Source of the DNA: a bacterium
GTDB taxonomy: Bacteria; Vulcanimicrobiota; Vulcanimicrobiia; Vulcanimicrobiales; Vulcanimicrobiaceae
NCBI GenBank assembly: GCA_021807065.1
Contig: JAKAPO010000029.1
Span: 1-14,631 of the forward strand
Direction: 5' to 3'
Length of the DNA: 14,631 bases
The translations under genes and the position numbers were made by a program. Shown in pieces: positions 6,426-13,072 of this stretch. The notes beneath the pieces were generated by a model that saw only the letters and a program-made list of their open reading frames with translations, was not told the DNA's origin and did no database searches. Position 1 is the first letter of the stretch. Every line of letters starts with the position of its first letter.

Positions 6426-8017
6426 GCGTTCCACGCTTCCTCCACCGGATTGGGATCGAAGCCCTTGAAATCCACGCTGATCGGTTGCATTTGATTCAGG
6501 TACCAGAGGAAGACGGCCGGAACGTCGTCGTGGAGAAGCTGCTGCACCCGTGCGTAGGCTTTCTTGCGCGTCGCGAGATCGTAGTGGGTCAATGCCATCG
6601 TCTGTGCGGCATCCATCGCCGGGTTGCAGTAACGACTGTAGTTGTAACCGCCCGGCGGGAAGTTATTGCAAGTGAACTGGGTGCTGTCGTCGGGATCGAC
6701 GCCGGAGAACCACCCCGAAATACTAATATCGAAGGTTCCGCCTTGCAGCACGCCGCCTTCGCCGGCGGGAGCAAAGAGGACGTCGCCGGGATAGTACTTG
6801 ACTTGAACGTTGATGCCGACCTGGCGTAATTCTTCTTGCACGATAACCGACTCTTTTCGCCGCGTTACGTTGGATGGGTTAGTAACCGCGACGAGCAGCA
6901 GCGGCTGGCCGTTCTTTCGCATGATGCCGTCGGGACCGGGATGCCAACCCGCGGCTTCGAGCAGTGCTCGAGCCCGAGCGGGATCGTACGGATACGGCTT
7001 CACCGAAGGATCGTAGGCCCACATCCAGTCGGGGATGTCTGCGCTCGCCTCTTTGTCGGTTCCGTCGGTAAGCGTCTGGATCAAGTATTTCTTGTCGATT
7101 GCGTACGCAATTGCCTGACGTACGCGAACGTCGCGCAGGAACGGCCGCGCGTCATTGAATTGGAGGTAGTAGTATCCGTTGACGCGCATCCAGTAAATTC
7201 TCGTTCCCGGAAGATCTTTGAGCGCCGGATAGGTCTCCATCGATGCCTGGTAGATCCAGTCGATGGCGTGCGTCTTCAACAGGTTCACGGAGGTGTTCTC
7301 GTCCGGAACGATGCGCAGGTAGATTTGCTTGAGCTTGGGTTTCCCCAGAAAGAAATCATCGTTGGCGACCAGCGTGATGTGGTCGCCATGCGACCACTCG
7401 CCGAACTTGAAAGGCCCGTCGCTCACGGTGGGTTCGGTGTTGAACGGAATTTCGTTGATGTTTGGATACTGCGCGAGCACGTGCGCCGGAGCGACCGGAT
7501 ACGGCTGGTCGCTGTCAGCGAAGAACGTGTTCACGAAGGGCGAGAACTTATGCTTGAGATAGACGATCACGGTCCAGGGATCGGGCGTATCGATCGAGCG
7601 AATGTCGTCGTAACCATGGCGTGAGACCACGTTATTGGCATCGTTCATGATGGCTTGCCACGACCATTTGACGTCCCTGCTCGTGACCGGAACGCCGTCC
7701 GTCCATTTGACGTCGTGGCGCATGTGGTACGTGATCGTCAGGCCGTCCTTGCTGATGCCGCCGTTCTCGAGCGTCGGTACCTGCGTCAAGAGGATCGGAA
7801 CGGGATTGCCCTTATCGTCGGCGGAGACGAGCGGTTCGAACATCAATCGTGCCACGAACGCGTCGGTCGTATTAGAGTTGAGCAGCGGATTGAGATTCTT
7901 GGGATCGATTTGGAGCGCAACTCGCAAGACGCCGGGCTGCGTGCCGACTCCGCCCGCCGACCTGGTGCATCCGACGACCACGACGGCCAGCGCCGCTATT
8001 GCCAGGAATCGTTTCAT
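6407..8017 (-). CDS. peptide/solute-binding lipoprotein of the DppA/OppA (SBP_bac_5) family
   Basis: 536 residues. The N-terminus is a lipoprotein signal (MKRFLAIAALAVVVVGC, lipobox ending at Cys17), so the protein should be lipid-anchored outside the cytoplasmic membrane. Family signatures: LRVALQIDPKNLNPLLNSNT, LMFEPLV, KDGLTITYHMRHDVKWTDGVPVTSRDV, SDGPFKFGEWSHGDHITLVAND, RVRQAIAYAIDKK, YDPARARALLEAAGW and QVGINVQVKYY. The C-terminus (DVPAVFLWYLNQMQPISVDFKGFDPNP) is also typical. It normally delivers peptides or similar solutes to an ABC importer, but no permease or ATPase gene is nearby. The start is one base after the EF-G-like stop and the end overlaps pyrE, so it sits in an operon unrelated to transport. 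Confidence 0.93.
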   Translation of the reverse strand: MKRFLAIAALAVVVVGCTRSAGGVGTQPGVLRVALQIDPKNLNPLLNSNTTDAFVARLMFEPLVSADDKGNPVPILLTQVPTLENGGISKDGLTITYHMRHDVKWTDGVPVTSRDVKWSWQAIMNDANNVVSRHGYDDIRSIDTPDPWTVIVYLKHKFSPFVNTFFADSDQPYPVAPAHVLAQYPNINEIPFNTEPTVSDGPFKFGEWSHGDHITLVANDDFFLGKPKLKQIYLRIVPDENTSVNLLKTHAIDWIYQASMETYPALKDLPGTRIYWMRVNGYYYLQFNDARPFLRDVRVRQAIAYAIDKKYLIQTLTDGTDKEASADIPDWMWAYDPSVKPYPYDPARARALLEAAGWHPGPDGIMRKNGQPLLLVAVTNPSNVTRRKESVIVQEELRQVGINVQVKYYPGDVLFAPAGEGGVLQGGTFDISISGWFSGVDPDDSTQFTCNNFPPGGYNYSRYCNPAMDAAQTMALTHYDLATRKKAYARVQQLLHDDVPAVFLWYLNQMQPISVDFKGFDPNPVEEAWNAWQWSI

Positions 8018-8018
8018 T

Positions 8019-10052
8019 CTATACCGCAGCCTTTCCGGCGACTTTGTTGCCGGGCACCGGATCGTAGCGGTCCGCTCGCCAATGGAACGTACCTAAACCT
8101 TGCGTTCCGGTACGCAGCTCGGTGATGTAGCGCGACATCTCGACCTGAGGAACGTCCGCTTCGATCGTATCGAAACCCGCACGCTCGGCCGGGTTCATGC
8201 CCAGTATCTGGCCGCGTTTTCCGGTGAGCTGCTGGATTACCGTGGAAGTATATGCCGTTGGTACCGTTACGGTGACGCGCACGATCGGTTCGAGCACGAC
8301 CGGCCGGCATTTTGGAAGAGCATCGCGGACGCCCATCCCGGCCGCGGTCTTGAACGATTGCTCGCTCGAGTCGACCTCGTGATACTGGCCGTCGTAGAGC
8401 GTCACGTGCAGGTCCGTCACCGGGTAGCCGCTGGGACCGCGCAGCAGCGCCTCGCGCACGCCCTTTTCGACCGCGGGAATGAACTGACGCGGAACGACGC
8501 CACCGACGATATCCTCGTCGAAGCCTACGCCGCTCCCGCGCTCGCGGGGCTCGAATCGCAGCCAAACGTCGGCGAACTGACCGTGGCCGCCCGTTTGGTG
8601 CTTGTAGCGCGAGTGAACTTCGGTCGAAGCGGTGATGGTTTCCTGATAGGGTATCGCCGGCGCTGCCATTTCGACTTCGACCTTGTACTTACGCGCCAGC
8701 CGTTCTACCGCAATCGAGACATGCTGTTCGCCTTGCCCCAGCAACAGCAGCTCGTGCGTGATGTCGGCACGGCTGATCGAGAGGGAGGGATCCTCGTCGA
8801 TGATGCGAGCGAGCATCTGCGAGATCTTCGCCTCGTCGATGCGCTCTTTTGGTTTAACCGCTATGGCGAAAACCGGCGTGGCGCGCGCAACGCGCGGCAG
8901 CAATACCTTATGGCCATCGGTAAGGGTATCGCCGGTCGCAACCGGCTCGAGTCGCGCGACTGCCACGATCGCGCCCGGCCCCGCCTCGGCAATGGGTTCC
9001 TGCTTCTTTCCCTGCAACCGATAAAGACCGCCCGAACGCACCCGCTCGTCGCCCTTGCTGATGTCGGTGAGCGTCGCATCGGCCTTGATCGTGCCCGCTG
9101 CAATGCGAACGATGGAAAGCTTTCCGGATTGCGGATGCACCGACGTCTTGATGACGCGTGCGACGAACGGCGCCGCCGGCTCTGGCGCAATCGGGCGTCC
9201 TTCGGCATCGATCTGCGGGCGATCGAGCGGCGAGGGAAACCACTTCTCGATCGCGCGCACGAGCGCCGCGATACCGGCGCCGGTGACGCCCGCGGCGACG
9301 AGAACGGGGAGAATTTGATCGTGCGCGCACTCGCTCTCGAGATCGTGCTCGATCTCGTCGAGCGCCGGTTCCTTCCCTTCGAGTAGCTCTTCCATCAGCG
9401 TGTCGTCGAAATCGGCCATCGCTTCGAGCAACACCGCGCGAGAAGATCGAGCCGCTTCCGTCAGAGAGTCGGGAATTTCGATCGCACGCTCTGCCGTACC
9501 ATCGTACGAGAAGGCTTTCATTTCTGCCAAATCAACGAATCCTGAGAAGCTCTCCGCTGTGCCGATCGGCCACTGCTCGGCCACGACGTGACGACCGTAC
9601 GCCTCTTGCAGTGCCGCCAGCGTTCCTGGAAAATCAGCTCCCGGGCGATCCATCTTGTCGACCACGAAGAGATGCGGAATCCGGTGCCCTTCCAACTCGT
9701 CGACGAGCGCGCGTGTCTGTACGACGCGTGACGGATCCGCTTCGACGACAACGACCGCTGCGTCCACGCCCGAGAGCACCATGCGCGTCTCTTCGAAAAA
9801 GTCGATGAATCCGGGGCAGTCGACGATCGTGACGTCGACGTTACCCGCATCACAGTGTGCGAAGCCTACGGTCGTACTCTGAGCATGCGCGATATCTTCG
9901 GGTTCGCAATCCGTGACGGTCGTGCCGTCGGAGATGGAACCGCGGCGCCCAACGGCGCCGCAGTGTGCGAGAAGAGCCTCGACAAGCGTAGTTTTGCCCG
10001 CGTGATGCGGGCCGACGAAAGCGACGTTGCGTAGCCGAGCAATATCCCCCAA
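8019..10052 (-). CDS. elongation factor G-like translational GTPase (EF-G paralogue)
   Basis: 677 residues, close to EF-G length, with all domains in order: G domain (P-loop GPHHAGKTTL at 14-23, DCPG for G3, VDKMD for G4), domain II (APFVARVIKT...SGKLSIVRIAAG), domain III (LARIIDEDPSLSISR), domain IV (SRYKHQTGGHGQFADVWL, RQFIPAVEKGVREAL) and domain V (VTVTVPTAYTSTVIQQLTGKRGQI). It is more divergent than canonical FusA: no RGITI in switch I, and G4 reads DKMD instead of NKMD. I call it an EF-G-like paralogue (FusA2 type), whose role may be recycling or specialised translation. The start is TTG, supported by AGGGGAG eight bases upstream. It begins 24 bases after the PHP gene and ends one base before the lipoprotein gene. 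Confidence 0.93.
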   Translation of the reverse strand: MGDIARLRNVAFVGPHHAGKTTLVEALLAHCGAVGRRGSISDGTTVTDCEPEDIAHAQSTTVGFAHCDAGNVDVTIVDCPGFIDFFEETRMVLSGVDAAVVVVEADPSRVVQTRALVDELEGHRIPHLFVVDKMDRPGADFPGTLAALQEAYGRHVVAEQWPIGTAESFSGFVDLAEMKAFSYDGTAERAIEIPDSLTEAARSSRAVLLEAMADFDDTLMEELLEGKEPALDEIEHDLESECAHDQILPVLVAAGVTGAGIAALVRAIEKWFPSPLDRPQIDAEGRPIAPEPAAPFVARVIKTSVHPQSGKLSIVRIAAGTIKADATLTDISKGDERVRSGGLYRLQGKKQEPIAEAGPGAIVAVARLEPVATGDTLTDGHKVLLPRVARATPVFAIAVKPKERIDEAKISQMLARIIDEDPSLSISRADITHELLLLGQGEQHVSIAVERLARKYKVEVEMAAPAIPYQETITASTEVHSRYKHQTGGHGQFADVWLRFEPRERGSGVGFDEDIVGGVVPRQFIPAVEKGVREALLRGPSGYPVTDLHVTLYDGQYHEVDSSEQSFKTAAGMGVRDALPKCRPVVLEPIVRVTVTVPTAYTSTVIQQLTGKRGQILGMNPAERAGFDTIEADVPQVEMSRYITELRTGTQGLGTFHWRADRYDPVPGNKVAGKAAV

Positions 10053-10060
10053 ATTGATCG

Positions 10061-10067
10061 CTCCCCT
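10061..10067 (-). promoter_or_regulatory. ribosome binding site deciding the TTG start of the EF-G-like gene
   Basis: AGGGGAG on the minus strand, eight bases before TTG at 10052. The G1 motif begins only 14 residues in and no ATG or GTG lies between, so this TTG is the credible start. The site falls in the 24-base gap after the PHP gene stop. Confidence 0.7.
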
Positions 10068-10076
10068 AGGAAAGTC

Positions 10077-11507
10077 TTAGTGGCGGCGTTTCCTCTTGGC
10101 ACCTTTACGCGGCACCGGTTTTCGGATGAGTTTCTGTTTCCTCGTGAGTTTCTTCGACTTCGCCGCGCTCTTTGCGGCCACTTTCCGCTTTGGGGTCCCC
10201 AAAGACGGCTTCTTCTTGGAAGGCACGCGCTTGACGGGAACGCGCTTCTTGACCTTCTTGGAGACGGCCTTGCGCGCCATTTTCTTTGCCGGCGACTTCG
10301 GCTTTTTCTTCGGCGCGGCTTTACGCGGCGTGGCCTTGCGCACCGCGGCCTTGCGCCCACGAGTCTTGGCCGCCGGTTCGGTACCGCGGCGCGGGCCGAC
10401 CGCGCGGGCGGCTCTCGGTCCGCCAGCTCTTGGAATTCGGACGCCCTCCGCCTCCTCCGGGAGTCCAAGTTCTGCCCTGCCGAGCCCGCTAATGCTGCTT
10501 CCCGGCAGCGGCAAGCGCTCCGGGCGGTGCCGGACCTTTTCGAGATGCTCGCGGGTCGCGCGCAGCGCCACGCGCGCGAGCCGCCCGTTGACGGGAAAGG
10601 CGAGCTCGTTGATGCCGGCGTCGTCGAGCACGCGGAGCACCGCTTCAAAGGCGTTGCCTTGATCTTTCGGACTGTGCGCGTCGGAGCCGATCGCGACGAG
10701 GACGCCTTTGCTCTTTGCTTTTTTCAGCAGGCGACGGTGGGCGTCGAGGTACCTCTTCTTTTGATCGTCGGGGTGCTCGCGATACAGGAAGCGCGTATTG
10801 AACTCGATCGCCAGCGAGCGCTGACGGCACACCTCGATCACGCGGTTTTCGTAGGCGTCCAGCCTTTTCGTATCGGGCCAATGCCCGAAGAGCGCCGGAG
10901 CGTAAAGATGCCCGACGATGTTTCCGGGCAGCTTTTGCATCTCGTCGAGCAGTTTTGCGAGATACATCTCCCACACTCTCTCGGTTCCAACGACGTCGAA
11001 GAATCCCACAAACTCCTCATTGTCGAAGGGCCAAGGCCAGTCGGCGCCTTTTTCAGGATGGTCGACGTTCAGAAAGTGCACGGAACGGATCAGTCCATCC
11101 GGGCGCATCGCGTCGACGATGTTCTGCGCATCCGGCCGTGCTCGCGGATCGGTGTCGATCTCGGCGCCGATCGAGAAACGCATACCGCGGCGAAGGCCCT
11201 CGGAGACGACCGCGGCATGAGCGACGTCGACGCCGGCGGTCTCCGCCGCGCCGTAGAGGTCGCCCGCCTCAGCGAGCTTCAGCGCTCGCCGAAGCGTGTT
11301 AACGGCACCGGGATCCTCGAACGTCAGGAAGTTGACGTGATCGCTCACCATGAGAAATCGCGGCCACCCGCGGCGGCACGCGTGATAGAACCAAAGGAAG
11401 AGCATGCGCGCCGAGTACGCGATCGGCCGTTCCTCGGCAAACAGGCGATGCTCCCCCTTGGCGTGTCCGTGTATATCGGGTATTGCGGTGATTCGGCGGT
11501 CGTTCAT
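10077..11507 (-). CDS. PHP-domain phosphoesterase with a histone-like Lys/Arg-rich C-terminal tail
   Basis: 476 residues in two parts. Residues about 5-300 form a PHP metal-dependent phosphoesterase with a full set of metal-ligand candidates: H13/H15 (DIHGHAKG), D56/H57 (MVSDHVN), E116 (GAEIDTD), H144 (SVHFL), H200 (GHLYAP) and D276/H278 (GSDAHSPKDQ). PHP domains occur in histidinol phosphatase and in the nuclease parts of DNA polymerases DnaE and PolX. After a Pro/Gly/Arg linker, residues 381-476 are 47% Lys+Arg (45 of 96) with no Asp or Glu and many Ala, Pro and Ser: a disordered histone H1/AlgP-like tail expected to bind DNA or RNA. I infer a nucleic-acid-acting enzyme rather than histidinol phosphatase. 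No good Shine-Dalgarno precedes ATG 11507; an inverted-repeat structure ends 16 bases upstream. Confidence 0.9.
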   Translation of the reverse strand: MNDRRITAIPDIHGHAKGEHRLFAEERPIAYSARMLFLWFYHACRRGWPRFLMVSDHVNFLTFEDPGAVNTLRRALKLAEAGDLYGAAETAGVDVAHAAVVSEGLRRGMRFSIGAEIDTDPRARPDAQNIVDAMRPDGLIRSVHFLNVDHPEKGADWPWPFDNEEFVGFFDVVGTERVWEMYLAKLLDEMQKLPGNIVGHLYAPALFGHWPDTKRLDAYENRVIEVCRQRSLAIEFNTRFLYREHPDDQKKRYLDAHRRLLKKAKSKGVLVAIGSDAHSPKDQGNAFEAVLRVLDDAGINELAFPVNGRLARVALRATREHLEKVRHRPERLPLPGSSISGLGRAELGLPEEAEGVRIPRAGGPRAARAVGPRRGTEPAAKTRGRKAAVRKATPRKAAPKKKPKSPAKKMARKAVSKKVKKRVPVKRVPSKKKPSLGTPKRKVAAKSAAKSKKLTRKQKLIRKPVPRKGAKRKRRH

Positions 11508-11523
11508 GCCGACCGAAAGTTAT

Positions 11524-11583
11524 AGGGAAACCCTGATGAATCCCATGTACCCGCTGGGTGCAGCGAATTAATCAGGGCTCCCT
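11524..11583 (-). promoter_or_regulatory. 60-base inverted-repeat structure filling the alkyltransferase-PHP gene gap
   Basis: Pairing arms, plus-strand reading: AGGGA (11524-11528) with TCCCT (11579-11583); CCCTGAT (11531-11537) with ATCAGGG (11571-11577); AAT (11539-11541) with ATT (11567-11569), broken by an AA/C internal loop and one G-A mismatch. Inside is a second hairpin, CGCTG-GGTG-CAGCG (11552-11565). That makes 15 outer plus 5 inner base pairs. One arm touches the stop codon of the alkyltransferase gene, and the other ends 16 bases before the PHP start. No U-run follows on either strand, so a simple intrinsic terminator is unlikely; attenuation, mRNA processing or a structured leader are alternatives. 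Confidence 0.55.
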
Positions 11584-12323
11584 CAGCGCACGCGCTTATA
11601 CCCTTCCATTTCGAGCAGCCGCGCCTTCATCTTGAGCCCATAGCCATAGTTGTGCAGGTCGCCCGATGCCGCGACGACGCGATGGCAGGGGAAGAAGAGC
11701 GGCAGCGGATTGCGCGCCATGGCTTGGCCGACCGCGCGCACCGCCCTCGGGCGTCCGATTTGCGAAGCCACCCACCCGTACGAACGAACTTGACCCGGCG
11801 GGATCGTTGCGGCAGCGCGCAGCGCGGCTTGCTCGAACGGCGTGAGGTCACTGAGGTCGACGACGCGGTCGTCGACGCGCCACGTCTTGAAGAACCGATC
11901 GATCGTGGGCTGCAGCCAGCTGGGTGCCTCGCCGCGCACCACGGGCCGGCGCAAGCGGCGTTCGATGCGGGCGCGCACGCCTTCGACTCCCTCGCCCCTG
12001 TCTAAGCCGATGTAGGCGATTCTCCGATCCTTGAAGCCGATGTAGATGCGGCCAAAGGGAGCGCGCGCGGCGGTTAGCACGAGCGGTTCGATGCGCATGC
12101 GTTCGCGTAGCTGCGCGATGTGCTCGATGACCTTGCGCGCGAGGTCGCACGATGGCTCCGGAGTCGGCAGGGAGGAGAGGCGATAGGCGACCCCCTCGCA
12201 CTCTTCATAGAGGCATTGGCAATGGGGGCAGGCACGCAGGTGAGACTTGAACTCGATTTTCAGGGAGCGGGGGCAAGCGCCGCGGGTTTCATCCCATAGC
12301 GCCACGATCTCACGACATCTCAT
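11583..12323 (-). CDS. anti-sigma-type zinc finger fused to O6-alkylguanine-DNA alkyltransferase
   Basis: 246 residues. The N-terminus carries a ZAS/zf-HC2-like zinc motif: C3, then H28-x3-C32-x2-C35 (SHLRACPHC), the usual anti-sigma pattern, plus extra Cys at 17, 37 and 42. A helical linker (60-80) leads to a full AGT/Ogt/Ada-C module: RNase H-like half (about 85-150, PFGRIYIGFKDRRIAYIGLD), TPFEQAALRAAATIPPGQVRSYGWVA (winged helix), arginine finger R196 in RAVGQA, N205, active site PCHRV with C213, and YGYGLKMKARLLEMEG. The active site is intact, so suicidal dealkylation of DNA is expected. The ATG at 12323 overlaps the sigma gene by 14 bases, with GAGG nine bases before it. A longer frame starts at 12392 but is sigma coding sequence. 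The expected role is to hold the sigma factor and respond to alkylation; that link is inference. Confidence 0.9.
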   Translation of the reverse strand: MRCREIVALWDETRGACPRSLKIEFKSHLRACPHCQCLYEECEGVAYRLSSLPTPEPSCDLARKVIEHIAQLRERMRIEPLVLTAARAPFGRIYIGFKDRRIAYIGLDRGEGVEGVRARIERRLRRPVVRGEAPSWLQPTIDRFFKTWRVDDRVVDLSDLTPFEQAALRAAATIPPGQVRSYGWVASQIGRPRAVRAVGQAMARNPLPLFFPCHRVVAASGDLHNYGYGLKMKARLLEMEGYKRVR

Positions 12324-12939
12324 GGCTGGCTTCCTCAAGGGCAAAACGACCGACTTGCGGGCCGAGAATGCGTCGTAGGATGCGCACTGCACGGTGAACG
12401 TGCGACTTGACGGTTCCGATCGGCTGATGAAGGATCTCGGCGATCTCCGGATGGCTCCGTCCTTCTATAAAACGCAGCGTCGCGGCGGCGCGCAGGTGCA
12501 TCGGCAACTGGAGCAACGCCCGTTCGACGAGCGCGACGTCGGCATTTTGCTCGACGATCGATTCGGGCTGCCGCGGGCGCTCCGCAGAGTTGCGAAGCAG
12601 CGCGTCGGGGTCGGCGAGGGCGTCGAGCGCCACGCTCGGGGGGCGCTTGCTCCGCAGGCGGTTGCGCGTGACGTTCAACGTGATCGTGTAGAGCCAGGGC
12701 TGGAGGCGCAGTTCGCGCCGCTGCTCGAGCGGCATCTTGCCGAGCGCGCGGTACGCGCGCACGAACGCATCCTGCACGATCTCCTCGGCATCCTCGCGGT
12801 TGCCGGTCATACGCAGGGCGAACCCGTAGAGCCGGCGCTGGTAGTCATCGACAATCCGCTCGAAAGTATCGACGCTCGCGACGCTCTTGTTGTCCCGCCG
12901 TCCAGATTGCGGACGCGCGGTTTGAACGGCTGGTGACAC
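12310..12939 (-). CDS. ECF-type sigma-70 family RNA polymerase sigma factor
   Basis: 209 residues with only regions 2 and 4, as in extracytoplasmic-function sigma factors. Region 2 is at about 25-97 (FERIVDDYQRRLYGFALRMT, then DAEEIVQDAFVRAYRAL and PWLYTITLNVTRNRLR). Region 4 is at about 137-192 (LPMHLRAAATLRFIEG, HPEIAEILHQPIGTVKSHVHRAVRILRR). It recruits RNA polymerase to a dedicated promoter set. The start is GTG at 12939, with AAGGAG five bases before it. The stop overlaps the next gene, which has an anti-sigma zinc motif, the classical sigma/anti-sigma arrangement. A possible autoregulatory promoter lies about 80-107 bases upstream. Confidence 0.95.
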   Translation of the reverse strand: MSPAVQTARPQSGRRDNKSVASVDTFERIVDDYQRRLYGFALRMTGNREDAEEIVQDAFVRAYRALGKMPLEQRRELRLQPWLYTITLNVTRNRLRSKRPPSVALDALADPDALLRNSAERPRQPESIVEQNADVALVERALLQLPMHLRAAATLRFIEGRSHPEIAEILHQPIGTVKSHVHRAVRILRRILGPQVGRFALEEASHEMS

Positions 12940-12943
12940 AAAG

Positions 12944-12960
12944 GCTCCTTAAGCAGGAGC
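12944..12960 (-). promoter_or_regulatory. sigma-factor ribosome binding site inside a small hairpin
   Basis: GCTCC and GGAGC form a 5-bp stem with a 7-base loop. The 3' arm contains most of the AAGGAG that serves the GTG start at 12939, so folding would hide the ribosome site. The stem is short and its effect would be modest. Confidence 0.35.
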
Positions 12961-13018
12961 GGCGCGAGCGTGCTCATCCATTGGCTCGAACCGCCGGCTC
13001 CGGCATGGAGTTTCACAC

Positions 13019-13046
13019 AACGCTAGAGGGAGCCTCCGAAGGTTCC
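13019..13046 (-). promoter_or_regulatory. candidate ECF-type promoter of the sigma gene
   Basis: Reading the minus strand, GGAACC (13046-13041) is followed after 18 bases by CGTT (13022-13019), resembling the GGAAC...CGTT elements used by many ECF sigma factors; the spacer is one to two bases longer than usual. The -35-like element lies in an imperfect palindrome (13029-13046). This would be autoregulation, but it is a short motif match only. Confidence 0.25.
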
Positions 13047-13072
13047 GGTGCGAGCGTGCTGAAGCTCTTCCC

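Noticed and set aside
8100..9386. Long plus-strand open frame (428 codons) antisense to the EF-G-like gene
   Set aside because: EF-G domains II-V are unmistakable on the minus strand; the antisense frame shows Arg/Asp-rich low-information sequence.
10080..11525. Long plus-strand open frame (481 codons) antisense to the PHP gene
   Set aside because: It is the GC-rich mirror of a strongly supported PHP protein, with no recognisable domain. Its residue pattern is what antisense of a Lys/Arg-rich gene gives.
11530..11577. Hammerhead-like core (CTGATGA ... GAA) on the plus strand in the alkyltransferase-PHP gap
   Set aside because: The CTGAT is itself paired in the long stem, the segment after it does not form a stem II closing at GAA, and GAAT replaces the required GAAA. 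There is no ribozyme architecture.
11524..11583. The same structure as an intrinsic terminator
   Set aside because: No T-run follows on either strand; on the minus strand the stem is followed by ATAACTTTCGG and then the PHP start.
12324..12392. Longer N-terminus for the zinc-finger/alkyltransferase protein
   Set aside because: These codons overlap sigma region 4 coding sequence; ATG 12323 has its own GAGG site and puts the first zinc Cys at residue 3, as in anti-sigma domains.
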